Assembly (NCBI RefSeq): GCF_022829285.1
Contig: NZ_JAKSYI010000099.1
Span: forward strand, 1 to 61,190
DNA: 61,190 nt
Direction: 5' to 3'
Source: Methylobacterium sp. J-078
Lineage (GTDB): Bacteria; Pseudomonadota; Alphaproteobacteria; Rhizobiales; Beijerinckiaceae
Shown piece after piece: positions 50,791-59,407 of this stretch. The notes under the pieces were generated by a model. It searched no databases. It was not told where the DNA came from and saw only the letters and a program-made list of their open reading frames with translations. How positions within the stretch are numbered: position 1 is the stretch's first letter; the number at the start of each line of letters is the position of its first letter. Both the position numbers and the translations under genes were made by a program.

Positions 50791-51795
50791 TCACCCCACC
50801 ACCCGCCCCTCGATCGGGTAGGCCGGGTCGTTGTAGCCCGGCGTCGAGGGGTGGCCGGTGACGACGTGGGCGTCGACCAGGGCCTCGTCCTCGGCCGTGA
50901 AGGTGTAGCCGAGAGCGCCCAGATACTCGGCCCACTGCGCCTCCGTGCGCGGCCCGGCGATGACCGCGGTGACGAGGCGGTTGGCCAGCACCCAGTTCAC
51001 CGCGAACTGCCCCGCCGTCAGGCCGCGCGCCGCCGCGTGCGCCTGGAAGGTGCGGGCGATCCTCAGGGATTCCGGCCGCCACTCGGTCTGCATCATGCGG
51101 GTGTCCTGGCGGCCGGCCCGGGTGCCCTCGGGGGCGGGAGCGTCGGGGTCGTACTTGGCGGTGAGGACGCCGCGCGCCAGGGGCGAGTAGGGCACCACCC
51201 CGAGGCCGTAATGGGCGCAGGCCGGCAGGTGCTCGGTCTCGGGCATCCGGTTGAGGGCGTTGTAGTAGGGCTGGCTCACCACGGGCCGGTCGATGCCGAG
51301 TTCGTCGCACAGGCGGCAGATCTCGGCCACCCGCCAGGCCCGGTAGTTCGAGACGCCGAAGTAGCGGATCTTGCCCTGGCGCACGAGGTGCGCGATGGCG
51401 CCGACCGTCTCGGAGAGCGGCGTGGCGTGGTCCTCCTTGTGGAGGTAGGTGATGTCGATGACGTCGGTGCCGAGGCGCTTCAGGCTGGCCTCGGTGGCGC
51501 GCAGCACGTGGGCGCGCGACAGGCCGCGGTCGTTGGGCCCCGGCCCCATCGGGTTGGCGAGCTTGGTGGCGAGCACCCAGGCCTCGCGGTCGCGGGCAAT
51601 CGCCCGGCCCACCACCTCCTCGGAGCGGCCCTCGTTGTAGGCGTTGGCGGTGTCGAGGAAGTTGATGCCGGCGTCCCGGGCGCTGTCGATGATGCGGCCG
51701 GCGGTGCCTTCGTCGGTGGGGCCGCCGAACATCATGGTGCCGAGGCAGAGCGGCGAGACCTTGAGGCCCGAGCGGCCGAGAGTGCGGTACTGCAT
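50791..51795 (-). CDS. aldo/keto reductase
   Basis: 334 residues from ATG 51795. NADPH-dependent oxidoreductase with a TIM barrel. The catalytic tetrad is visible: NFLDTANAYNEG (Asp and Tyr), LATKLANP (Lys) and ITYLHKEDH (His). SPLARGVLTAKY and AGPRTEAQWAEYLGAL bind the cofactor. It is closest to the YajO/Tas type of reductases acting on aldehydes. It lies 23 bp after mdcH on the same strand and may be the last gene of the malonate operon transcript. Confidence 0.9.
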   Translation of the reverse strand: MQYRTLGRSGLKVSPLCLGTMMFGGPTDEGTAGRIIDSARDAGINFLDTANAYNEGRSEEVVGRAIARDREAWVLATKLANPMGPGPNDRGLSRAHVLRATEASLKRLGTDVIDITYLHKEDHATPLSETVGAIAHLVRQGKIRYFGVSNYRAWRVAEICRLCDELGIDRPVVSQPYYNALNRMPETEHLPACAHYGLGVVPYSPLARGVLTAKYDPDAPAPEGTRAGRQDTRMMQTEWRPESLRIARTFQAHAAARGLTAGQFAVNWVLANRLVTAVIAGPRTEAQWAEYLGALGYTFTAEDEALVDAHVVTGHPSTPGYNDPAYPIEGRVVG

Positions 51796-51818
51796 CGTGG
51801 CATGTCCTCCGGGGGCGT

Positions 51819-52742
51819 TCAGGCCCCGTTCCTGATCCATTGCACCAGACCGGCGGCGGTCCGGAAGTCCTCCAGGGCATGAACCCGCGCTTCCGGCAGG
51901 GCCGCGCGGGCCATGGTGGCGAGGGCGTGGCCGGGGCCGAGCTCCAGCACTTGGGTCGCGCCGAACTCGCGCACGCCCTCCAGGCAGGCGGCCCAGTCCA
52001 GGGTGTGCGAGATCTGCGCGGCGAGCTTGGCCAACCCCGCCTCCGGCCGGAACACCGCCGCCCCGTCGAGGCCGCTGAGGAGGCGCGGGCTCGGGCGCGG
52101 CGGGGTCGCCAAGGGCGCCGCCTCGAGGTGGTCCCGGAAGGCCTCGGAGGCCCGCGCGAGGAGCGGCGTGTGCGAGGGAATGTGGACGGGCAGGCGCACC
52201 GCCCGCGCCGCGCCCGCCGCCAGGGCCTCGGCGCAGAGGGCGTCTAGCGCCGCGACGGCGCCGCCCACCACCACGCTGTCGGTGGCGTTGCGGATCGCCG
52301 GATGGCAGGCATGGGCCTCGGCCATGGCGAAGGCCCGCGCGGCGGGCAGGCCGCGCAGGCCGGCGAGGCCGTAGCCGGGGCCGGCCGCCGCATCCATCGC
52401 CTCGGCGCGGGCGGCGGCGAGCCGCAGCACCGTCTCGGGCGCGAACAGGCCGGCGCAGCCGAAGGCCGCGAGATCGCCGATGCTGTAGCCCACCACCACG
52501 CAGCGGGCGGGCCGCGCCGCCCGCACCAGGGTCCAGGCACTGAGCCCGGCGACGCAGCACAGGATCTGCCCGGTGCGGTTGGCGTGCAGGTCCGCCCCCG
52601 CGTGCACGAGGTCGCGGGGGTCGCGGCCGAGGAGGGGGGTCGCGGCCGCGAAGACGCCCTCCGCCTCCGGCAGATCGGCGGTGAGTTCGAACATCTTAGG
52701 GTGCTGGCCGCCCTGGCCGGAGAGCAGGACCGCGAGGGTCAA
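51819..52742 (-). CDS. mdcH: malonate decarboxylase epsilon subunit (malonyl transferase)
   Basis: 307 residues of the acyltransferase family. VLLSGQGGQHPKMF is the N-terminal block, CVVVGYSIGDLAAFG the nucleophile Ser motif GYSIG, and VHIPSHTPLLARAS the catalytic His. It loads malonyl from malonyl-CoA onto the Mdc acyl carrier protein to start the cycle. The start appears to be TTG at 52742. Confidence 0.92.
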   Translation of the reverse strand: MTLAVLLSGQGGQHPKMFELTADLPEAEGVFAAATPLLGRDPRDLVHAGADLHANRTGQILCCVAGLSAWTLVRAARPARCVVVGYSIGDLAAFGCAGLFAPETVLRLAAARAEAMDAAAGPGYGLAGLRGLPAARAFAMAEAHACHPAIRNATDSVVVGGAVAALDALCAEALAAGAARAVRLPVHIPSHTPLLARASEAFRDHLEAAPLATPPRPSPRLLSGLDGAAVFRPEAGLAKLAAQISHTLDWAACLEGVREFGATQVLELGPGHALATMARAALPEARVHALEDFRTAAGLVQWIRNGA

Positions 52743-52755
52743 GAGCGTTCCGGGG

Positions 52756-53634
52756 TCATGACCGCTCCCAGGCGTCGACGAACAGCGTCATGGCGAGGAG
52801 GTCGGCCGCCCCGCCGGGGCTGAGGCGCCGGGCGACGAAGGCCCGGTGCAGGTCTTCCGCCCGCGCGAACCAATCGTCCTGCGCGATCCCGCCCTCGGCG
52901 AGGAAGCGGGCGGCTTCCCCCCGCGCGAAGGCATACCCCTCCGGCCCACCGCGATGCAGGAGGTTGGTGTCCTCGAGGGTCGCGACGAGGGCGAGGCAGG
53001 CCTCCACCCGCGCGGCTTGCGGCGCCCCGGGGCGGGCGGCACGGGCCCGGCGCAGGGCGGGCAGGCCGGTGCCGTAGAGGCTCGGAAACCCGGCCGCCGC
53101 CTCGGCCGGCGCGCCCCCGACCCCGTGGCGCCGCCGCGCCCGCGCGCCCGGCGCGTGCAGCAGTTCGGGACCGTCCAGGATGGCGTCGGCGTAGCGCGCG
53201 CGGACATGGGCGCCGAGACCGCCGGCCGGGGGGCGAGGCCCGAGGGCGCCGGCGGCGGCGCTGAGGAGACCGAGGCCGAAGATGGCGCCCCGGTGGGTGT
53301 TCACGCCCCCCGTGGCCGCCCGCATCGCGGATTCCGCCGCCAGACCGATGCGGCGCAGCTGCGCCATCCCGGCCCCGGCGGCCCCGGCGGCGGCGAGGTC
53401 CGCGAAGAAGGGCTCCAGGGCGGCGGCACTCGCCCGGAAGGTGCTCGCATCCATGTCCGCATGGCTGCCGTTGTCCACGTGGCTGACGAGGCCGGGCTTG
53501 GGATAGGTGGCGAGCTCGCGCTGCAGGCAGCGCGTGGCGAGGCGCGCGATCCGCTCCGCCGGACGGGCGTCCCGTGCGGGCGCCCGTGTCTCCGTCAGGA
53601 GGGCGGGGACTGGACGGGCTGCGGGCAGCGGCAT
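52756..53634 (-). CDS. mdcB: triphosphoribosyl-dephospho-CoA synthase
   Basis: 292 residues, CitG/MdcB family. It makes the unusual prosthetic group precursor from ATP and dephospho-CoA. Conserved parts: ELATYPKPGLVSHVDNGSHADMD near residue 40, NTHRGAIFGLGLLSAA, NLLHRGGPEGYAFARGEA and PGGAADLLAMTLFV. ATG 53634 is 3 nt after mdcG. Confidence 0.92.
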   Translation of the reverse strand: MPLPAARPVPALLTETRAPARDARPAERIARLATRCLQRELATYPKPGLVSHVDNGSHADMDASTFRASAAALEPFFADLAAAGAAGAGMAQLRRIGLAAESAMRAATGGVNTHRGAIFGLGLLSAAAGALGPRPPAGGLGAHVRARYADAILDGPELLHAPGARARRRHGVGGAPAEAAAGFPSLYGTGLPALRRARAARPGAPQAARVEACLALVATLEDTNLLHRGGPEGYAFARGEAARFLAEGGIAQDDWFARAEDLHRAFVARRLSPGGAADLLAMTLFVDAWERS

Positions 53635-53637
53635 GGC

Positions 53638-54291
53638 TCAGGCCGCCAGCGGCAGGGCGTCGAGGGCCGAGACCGGCCGGAGTTCCAGCCGGTCCAGGCC
53701 CTTGGCCAGGACCGCGTCGTCGGGTCCGGCCGCGTGCCATTCGCGCCAGTTCACCGCGAAACCGTCGGGCAGGGCGATCTCGCCGTCGAGGTTCATCGGC
53801 GCCCCCGCCGCGATTCCGGCAAGGCCGTCGCGGAAGGCCCGGTCGACCGGGCCGGGCCAGAGGAGGTCGAGATCGGAGGTGGCCGAGAGGTAGGGCAGAT
53901 CTGTGAGCGCCTGCCAGAGCAGGCCGCCGAACACGCGGGGCATGCGGCCATACGCGGCCCCGTGCGCCAGGAGCGCGTCGAGGGTCGGGTGCCACGCGGC
54001 GGGCGCGGTTGCGCGCGCCTGCGCCAAGGTCACGCCGGAATGCGGACGCACCGCCCCGGGCGGCAGCGCGAGACCGATGCGGCGCTTGCCGAGGCTGGGC
54101 GGCAGCGGCAGCCCGGCCGGAACCAGGGCGGCATCCTCGCCGGGCACGCGGCGGCGCACGATCACGGGCCAGCCGCGCGCGGCCCAATCGGCGAGGTGGG
54201 GAATCCCGTCGAGGTCGGGCCGCGCCGCCAGCAGCGCATCCCACGCGGCGGGCGCCACCGTGAGCAGGTCGTGGCGCGCGAGATCACGCAC
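53638..54291 (-). CDS. mdcG: malonate decarboxylase holo-ACP synthase
   Basis: 217 residues. A nucleotidyltransferase-type phosphoribosyl-dephospho-CoA transferase that attaches the prosthetic group to a Ser of MdcC. YLSATSDLDLLWPG holds the metal-binding Asp-x-Asp pair, and VIVRRRVPGED is in the N-terminal half. The start is GTG 54291, which overlaps the mdcE stop by 8 nt. Confidence 0.9.
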   Translation of the reverse strand: MRDLARHDLLTVAPAAWDALLAARPDLDGIPHLADWAARGWPVIVRRRVPGEDAALVPAGLPLPPSLGKRRIGLALPPGAVRPHSGVTLAQARATAPAAWHPTLDALLAHGAAYGRMPRVFGGLLWQALTDLPYLSATSDLDLLWPGPVDRAFRDGLAGIAAGAPMNLDGEIALPDGFAVNWREWHAAGPDDAVLAKGLDRLELRPVSALDALPLAA

Positions 54292-55036
54292 CCCGCGCCT
54301 CGCCCACCACCATGCCCTGCGCCTCGCGCACCACCCGGGCGGCGATGTCGCGGGCGACCGGACGCCCGCCCCGCGCGAGGCCCAGGGCGTCGCGGGTGTC
54401 GTCCGCCGGGCTCTCCGCGATCAGGGCGCCGACCTGGGGACCGAGGGGCTTGTCCGGGTCGAGGACCACCTGCACGGCGCCGGTCTGGACCATGTTGTCG
54501 AGGCCGGGGGCGAAGACCGGGGTCGAGCGGGCCATGGCCTGGAGCGTCTCCAGGGGCAGCTTGGTGACGCGGGCGACCGAGGGCAGGTCCATCACGCTCG
54601 GATGGGCGCCGGGGAGCGCCGCGAGCACGCGGGTGGCCAGCGCGGTGGCGATGAAGGCGCCGGCGGCGCTGTGGCCGTAGAGCAGGCCGATCGTCGGGTG
54701 CCCTTGCGCGTCCGCCAGCAGGAGCGCCTTGGCGAGATGCGCGAGGTACTCGTTGAGGCCGAGGAGTTCGTCGCGCCGGCTCATGCGCTGGCTGTCGGAA
54801 TCGATGAGGACGAGGATGGGCGTGGCGCCGCCCGCCCGCACCACGTCGAGGACGCGGCCCGCGAGGTGGCAGGCGCCCTCGATCCCGAGGGCCGTGTCGC
54901 CGTCGATGCCGATCACGGCGAGGCGCCCGCCGTTCAGGGGCCCGTCGCCGGTGATGAGGCCGTCCGCCAGCGTGACGGCGTGCCCCTCCGGGAAGAGCGA
55001 GGCCAGGATGGCGTCGTGGGGCATCTTATCGGGCAT
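54284..55036 (-). CDS. mdcE: malonate decarboxylase gamma subunit
   Basis: 250 residues of the carboxyltransferase (crotonase-like) fold. DGDTALGIEGACHLAG and PILVLIDSDSQRMSRRDELLGLNEYLAHLAKAL are MdcE-specific blocks, and LLYGHSAAGAFIATALA lines the acyl pocket. With MdcD it decarboxylates the malonyl group on the carrier protein. It overlaps the mdcD end by 11 nt. Confidence 0.93.
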   Translation of the reverse strand: MPDKMPHDAILASLFPEGHAVTLADGLITGDGPLNGGRLAVIGIDGDTALGIEGACHLAGRVLDVVRAGGATPILVLIDSDSQRMSRRDELLGLNEYLAHLAKALLLADAQGHPTIGLLYGHSAAGAFIATALATRVLAALPGAHPSVMDLPSVARVTKLPLETLQAMARSTPVFAPGLDNMVQTGAVQVVLDPDKPLGPQVGALIAESPADDTRDALGLARGGRPVARDIAARVVREAQGMVVGEARGA

Positions 55037-55958
55037 GGTGCGGCCCCTCCGGCAGGCGGTCGAGCAGGGCGTCGAAGGCCTCGGTGGTCAGGCCCGGCAC
55101 GGCGGTGGGGTCGTCGACGCCCAGCCGCCCCCAGATCTCGGTGGCGTCGGCGCAGTCGCCGAAGCGGTCGAGGCGGGCCTCCAGCCGGGCCTGCTCGGCT
55201 TGAAGCGTCGCGAGATCGAAGGCCGGGGCGGCCGGAATCGCCGCCAGCGCCGCGGCGCGAAAGGCCCCGATCGTGTCGTCCACGAAGGCGTCGGCCGCGC
55301 CCAGCAGGCGCCGGTGCTTGCCGCCCATGGTGCGCCAGACCAGGGCCCGGTCGCGGGAGTCGAATTCCTCGGCGCCCCGGTTGGTCTCGATCACCTCGGG
55401 CCCGGAGACGCTGAGACGCCCGCCCTCGGAGATAACGAGGCGCGAACAGGTGCCGGCGACGAGGCCGCCGCCGCCGTAGCAGCCGGCCCGGCCGCCGATG
55501 AGGCCGATCACCGGGATGCCGGCGGCCCGCGCGATCGCGATCGCCCGCATGATCTCAGCGATCGCCGTCTCGCCCGCATTGGCCTCCTGCAGGCGCACGC
55601 CGCCGGTGTCGAACAGGATGAGCACGGCACTGGGCTTCACCGCGAGGGCGGCCCGCAGCAGGCCCACGAGCTTGGCCCCGTGTATCTCGCCGAAGGCGCC
55701 GCCCATGAAGCGGCCCTCCTGGGCGGCGACGAGCACGGGTTGCGCTTCGAGCAGGCCGTGCCCGACGATCATGCCGTCGTCGAAGGCGCGCGGCAGGTCG
55801 AACAGCGGCAGATGCGGGCTCATCATCCGCTGCTCGGGGCCGATGAACTCCTGGAAGCTGTCCGCGTCGAGGAGGCCGGCGAGGCGGGCGCGGGCGCTGG
55901 CCTCGTACCAGCTCTGGTCGAGGGGGGAGGGCGAGAGGGTGACCGGCTTCCAGTCCAT
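55026..55958 (-). CDS. mdcD: malonate decarboxylase beta subunit
   Basis: 310 residues. AQEGRFMGGAFGEIHGAKLVG and LLFDTGGVRLQEANAGE-like stretches mark the carboxyltransferase beta subunit, and LIGGRAGCYGGGGLVAGTC forms the Gly-rich oxyanion region. It pairs with MdcE. ATG 55958 shares one base with the mdcC stop (TGATG). Confidence 0.94.
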   Translation of the reverse strand: MDWKPVTLSPSPLDQSWYEASARARLAGLLDADSFQEFIGPEQRMMSPHLPLFDLPRAFDDGMIVGHGLLEAQPVLVAAQEGRFMGGAFGEIHGAKLVGLLRAALAVKPSAVLILFDTGGVRLQEANAGETAIAEIMRAIAIARAAGIPVIGLIGGRAGCYGGGGLVAGTCSRLVISEGGRLSVSGPEVIETNRGAEEFDSRDRALVWRTMGGKHRRLLGAADAFVDDTIGAFRAAALAAIPAAPAFDLATLQAEQARLEARLDRFGDCADATEIWGRLGVDDPTAVPGLTTEAFDALLDRLPEGPHHAR

Positions 55959-56269
55959 CACGGCATCTCCATCAGGCGGGCGCCCTGGGCGAGGCGCAGG
56001 GACACGGTGTCGGGGCGGGCGCCCCCATCGTTGATGGTGATGGTCAAGCCCCCGGGCTGCCGGCGGGCCACGAAATCCGCCACCACGGCCGCCCAGACCT
56101 CGGCGTAGCCGTTTATGGCGGTGTCGATCTCGAACGCGCAGGTGTCCGGCGCGAGGTTGCGTTCCAGCAGCACCTCGAGGTTGCCGGAAGCGACGACCCC
56201 GGTGATCGCGCTGGCCTTCGCGCCGGGGAGCGCCTTCTGGGTGGTGTGGCGGAAGCTCAGCTTCTCCAT
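55958..56269 (-). CDS. mdcC: malonate decarboxylase acyl carrier protein (delta subunit)
   Basis: 103 residues from ATG 56269; the larger open frame around it runs antisense-like through mdcA and is not coding. ITGVVASGNLEVLLE contains the Ser (residue 28) that carries the phosphoribosyl-dephospho-CoA arm, and INGYAEVWAAVVADF is typical. It lies 14 nt after mdcA. Confidence 0.92.
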   Translation of the reverse strand: MEKLSFRHTTQKALPGAKASAITGVVASGNLEVLLERNLAPDTCAFEIDTAINGYAEVWAAVVADFVARRQPGGLTITINDGGARPDTVSLRLAQGARLMEMP

Positions 56270-56283
56270 GATCGGAAAATTCC

Positions 56284-57930
56284 TCACCAGTTCCGGAACT
56301 TGGCCGGCGGCTCGTAGAGCCCGCCCGACCAGTGCACGAGGTCCTTGATCGAGCGCGCGGCGAGCAGCGAGCGGTCGGCGTCGAGGGGCTCGATGCCGAG
56401 ATCCTCCGGCCTGCGGATGATGCCCCGCGCCCGCAGGCGCTCGACCTCGGCGTGGTCGCGGCCGCGGCCCACCTCGGTGTAGCCGGCGACCCCACGGATC
56501 GCCTGCTCGCGCTCGTCCAGGGTCCGGCACAGCAGCAGGTTGGCGATGCCCTCCTCGGTGACGATGTGGGTCACGTCGTCGGCGTAGACCATCACGGGGG
56601 CGAGTTCGAGGTTGAGTTTCTTCGCGAGTTCGAGGGCGTCGAGTTTCTCCACGAAGGCCGGCACCAGCTTGTCGCCGAAGGTCTCGACGAGCTGCACCAC
56701 GAGTTTTCGCCCACGCCGGAGCGCCGGGTCCCCGGTGCCGCCGGCCTCGCGCCCGGCCTTCATCCAGGTGTCGGAGGGGTGGCGCCGCCCGTGCGGGTCC
56801 GAGCCCATGTTCGGCGCGCCGCCGAAGCCCGCGACCCGGTTCGTCGTAACGGTGGAGGAGTGTCCCTGAAGGTCGATCTGCAGGGTCGAGCCGATGAACA
56901 GGTCGCAGGCATAGAGGCCCGCCGTCTGGCAGAAGGCGCGGTTCGAGCGCAAGGACCCGTCCGAGCCCGTGAAGAACACGTCCGGACGGGCGCGGATGTA
57001 TTTGTCCATGCCCACTTCGGAGCCGAAGCAGTGGATCTGGCTGACCCAGCCGGATTCGATGGCCGGGATCAGGCTCGGATGCGGGTTGAGCGCCCAGTGC
57101 GTCGCGATTTTGCCCTTCAGCCCGAGGCGCTCCGCATAGGTCGGCAGCAGGAGCTCGATCGCCGCCGTGCCGAAGCCGATACCGTGGTTGAGGCGGCGGA
57201 TGCCGTACTCGGCGTAGATCCCCTTGATCGCCATCATGGCCATCAGGATCTGCGTCTCGGTCACGGCACCGGGATCGCGGGTGAAGAGCGGCTCGACGTA
57301 GAACGGCTTGTCGGCCTCGACCACGAAGTCGACCCGGTCGCCGGGGATGTCGACGCGGGACACCCGGTCGACGATCGCGTTCACCTGGGCCACCACCACG
57401 CCGTTCTTGAAGGCGGTCGCCTCCACCACGGTGGGCGTGTCCTCGGTGTTGGGGCCCGTATAGAGGTTGCCGTCCCGGTCGGCCGAGACGCCCGCGATCA
57501 GGGCCACGTTCGGCGTCAGGTCGATGAAGTAGCGCGCGAAGAGTTCGAGGTAGGTGTGCACCGCCCCGAGCTCGATCTGGCCGCCATAGAGCATCTTGGC
57601 GATGCGCCCGCCCTGAGGCCCGGAATACGAGTAGTCGAGCCGCTTCGCGATGCCCTGCTCGAAGATGTCGAGGTGCTCGGGCAGGACGATGCCCGACTGC
57701 ACCATGTGCAGGTCGTGGACCCGGGCCGGGTCGCAGGCCGAGAGGCCCCGAGCGAGGCAGTCGGCCTGCTTCTGGTTGTCGCCCTCCAGGCAGACCCGGT
57801 CGCCGGGCTGGAGGATCGCCTCGAGGAGGTCGACGACTCGGGCCGCCGGCACGACCTTGCCGTCGGCGTGCGCCCGCGCCCGTTCGAGGCGCGCCTCGCG
57901 GGCGGTGCGTTCCTGGCACCAATCCGTCAT
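56284..57930 (-). CDS. mdcA: malonate decarboxylase alpha subunit
   Basis: 548 residues from ATG 57930. An acetyl-S-ACP:malonate transferase of the CoA-transferase family. GDRVCLEGDNQKQADCLARGL, GNLYTGPNTEDTPTVVEATAF, HSSTVTTNRVAGFGGAPNMG and VGRGRDHAEVERL are diagnostic blocks. It exchanges acetyl for malonyl on the carrier protein, which keeps the cycle running without biotin. It is the first gene of the minus-strand operon mdcACDEGBH. Confidence 0.96.
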   Translation of the reverse strand: MTDWCQERTAREARLERARAHADGKVVPAARVVDLLEAILQPGDRVCLEGDNQKQADCLARGLSACDPARVHDLHMVQSGIVLPEHLDIFEQGIAKRLDYSYSGPQGGRIAKMLYGGQIELGAVHTYLELFARYFIDLTPNVALIAGVSADRDGNLYTGPNTEDTPTVVEATAFKNGVVVAQVNAIVDRVSRVDIPGDRVDFVVEADKPFYVEPLFTRDPGAVTETQILMAMMAIKGIYAEYGIRRLNHGIGFGTAAIELLLPTYAERLGLKGKIATHWALNPHPSLIPAIESGWVSQIHCFGSEVGMDKYIRARPDVFFTGSDGSLRSNRAFCQTAGLYACDLFIGSTLQIDLQGHSSTVTTNRVAGFGGAPNMGSDPHGRRHPSDTWMKAGREAGGTGDPALRRGRKLVVQLVETFGDKLVPAFVEKLDALELAKKLNLELAPVMVYADDVTHIVTEEGIANLLLCRTLDEREQAIRGVAGYTEVGRGRDHAEVERLRARGIIRRPEDLGIEPLDADRSLLAARSIKDLVHWSGGLYEPPAKFRNW

Positions 57931-58016
57931 CCCGTCCGCTCCCTCGTTCGCCCCCGCGTATACGGTTCGGGGCCATCGACGCCTCACGACATGCCGAGGC
58001 CGGCGCTTAATCCCTA

Positions 58017-58059
58017 TCAGTATTCAAAATTGCGTATTTGTCAATCATCGGTATACTGA
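58017..58059. promoter_or_regulatory. candidate GntR operator between mdcA and madL
   Basis: The 170-bp divergent region is AT-rich. TCAGTAT at 58017-58023 recurs as its complement within TCGGTATACTGA at 58048-58059, which is an almost perfect palindrome around GTATAC. The GntR protein encoded at the end of the mad operon is the natural candidate to bind here. Confidence 0.4.
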
Positions 58060-58103
58060 ACCCAATCAAAAACGAATCGCCGGATACCCAGGAGGAACGC
58101 CCC

Positions 58104-58157
58104 ATGCCCCGTGCATTCCAAACCCCATGCCCGACAACGCGGAGACACGCCCGATGA
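58104..58157 (+). CDS. possible 17-residue leader peptide upstream of madL
   Basis: A short frame MPRAFQTPCPTTRRHAR with the best Shine-Dalgarno sequence of the region (AGGAGG at 58090-58095, 8 nt spacing). Its TGA overlaps the madL ATG as ATGA. The strong ribosome site is too far from madL itself, so madL could be translated by coupling to this leader. Confidence 0.45.
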   Translation: MPRAFQTPCPTTRRHAR

Positions 58158-58600
58158 CCATCTTCGGCGTCGCGCTCCTTGCGCTCTGCACGCTGATCGG
58201 CGTGTTCCTCGGCGACCTCCTGGGCGTCGCCCTCGGGGTGAAGGCCAATGTCGGTGGCGTCGGCCTCGCCATGATCCTGCTCATCGCCGCCCGCTCCTGG
58301 CTCCTCGCCCGGGGCAGGCTCGGCGGCGGGATCAAGCTCGGGGTGGAATTCTGGTCCACCATGTACATCCCCATCGTGGTCGCCATGGCGGCGCAGCAGA
58401 ACGTGGTGGCGGCCGTGCGCGGCGGGCCCATCGTGCTCATCGCCGCCACGGTCTCGCTGCTGCTCTGCTTCGCCTGCGTCGCCCTGCTCGGCCGCTTCGG
58501 GCGGCGCGAGCCGGGGGCGGACGCGCAGGTCCGCCACGGTGGCGACGTCATCGGCGGCGACCCCGCTTCGGCCCAAGGCCGCCCGGCGGAGAAGGTGTGA
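58154..58600 (+). CDS. madL: malonate transporter subunit
   Basis: 148 residues with about four membrane helices: FGVALLALCTLIGVFLGDLLG, VGGVGLAMILLIAARSWLL, WSTMYIPIVVAMAAQQNVV and VLIAATVSLLLCFACVALL. GVKANVGGVG and EFWSTMYIPIVVAM are family blocks. With MadM it forms a cation-coupled malonate importer. ATG 58154 is used; ATG 58127 in the same frame is possible. A polar 30-residue tail ends the protein. Confidence 0.92.
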   Translation: MTIFGVALLALCTLIGVFLGDLLGVALGVKANVGGVGLAMILLIAARSWLLARGRLGGGIKLGVEFWSTMYIPIVVAMAAQQNVVAAVRGGPIVLIAATVSLLLCFACVALLGRFGRREPGADAQVRHGGDVIGGDPASAQGRPAEKV

Positions 58601-58604
58601 TCCC

Positions 58605-59369
58605 ATGCTGCACATGATCGAACACGTCTTCGTCGAGCAGAGCCTGGTGGCCGCCTTCGCGGTGGTGGGCGCCCTGATGCTGGTCTCCAACCTCGCCAGC
58701 CGTTGGCTCACCGCCGGCCGCGTCCACGGCTCGGCCATCGCCATCGTGCTGGGGCTGGGGCTCGCCTACGTGGCCGGCCTCTACACGGGCGGCCAGAAGG
58801 GGGTCGCCGACCTGCCGGTCTTCGCCGGGATCGGCCTGATGGGCGGGGCGATGCTGCGCGACTTCGCCATCGTGGCCACCGCCTTCGAGGTCGACGTGGT
58901 GGAGGCGCGCCGCGCCGGCCTCCTCGGCGTGCTAGCGCTCGCACTCGGCACCGTGATCCCCTTCATCGTCGGGGCGCTCACGGCGGTCGCTTTCGGCTAT
59001 ACCGACGCGGTCAGCATCACGACGATCGGGGCGGGGGCCGTCACCTACATCGTCGGGCCGGTGACCGGGGCGGCGCTGGGCGCGGATTCCGCCGTGATGG
59101 CGCTCTCCATCGCCACCGGCGTCACCAAGGCCGTGATGGTGATGGTCGGCACGCCGCTCGTCGCCAAGCTCATCGGCCTGGACAACCCGCGCTCGGCCAT
59201 GGCCTTCGGGGGACTGATGGGTACGGTGAGCGGCGTCGCCGGAGGGCTCGCCGCCACGGATCCGAAGCTCGTACCCTACGGCGCGCTGACGGCGACCTTC
59301 CACACCGGCATCGGCTGCCTCGTCGGGCCATCGCTGTTCTACCTCACGGTGCGGGCCATCGTGGGATGA
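58605..59369 (+). CDS. madM: malonate transporter subunit
   Basis: 254 residues from ATG 58605, with GGAGAAGG a few bases before it. Seven or more membrane helices. GLMGGAMLRDFAIVATAFEVD, TTIGAGAVTYIVGPVTGAALGADSA and ATFHTGIGCLVGPSLFY are MadM blocks. It lies 4 nt after madL. Confidence 0.93.
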   Translation: MLHMIEHVFVEQSLVAAFAVVGALMLVSNLASRWLTAGRVHGSAIAIVLGLGLAYVAGLYTGGQKGVADLPVFAGIGLMGGAMLRDFAIVATAFEVDVVEARRAGLLGVLALALGTVIPFIVGALTAVAFGYTDAVSITTIGAGAVTYIVGPVTGAALGADSAVMALSIATGVTKAVMVMVGTPLVAKLIGLDNPRSAMAFGGLMGTVSGVAGGLAATDPKLVPYGALTATFHTGIGCLVGPSLFYLTVRAIVG

Positions 59370-59407
59370 CGGACGGGGTGTCGCGCGTCCTGGGAGGGAC
59401 AAGGGTC

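Noticed and set aside
58703..59407. Long N-terminal extension of the GntR protein
   Set aside because: The open frame overlaps madM out of frame. The regulator's homology and a good ribosome site begin at 59408.
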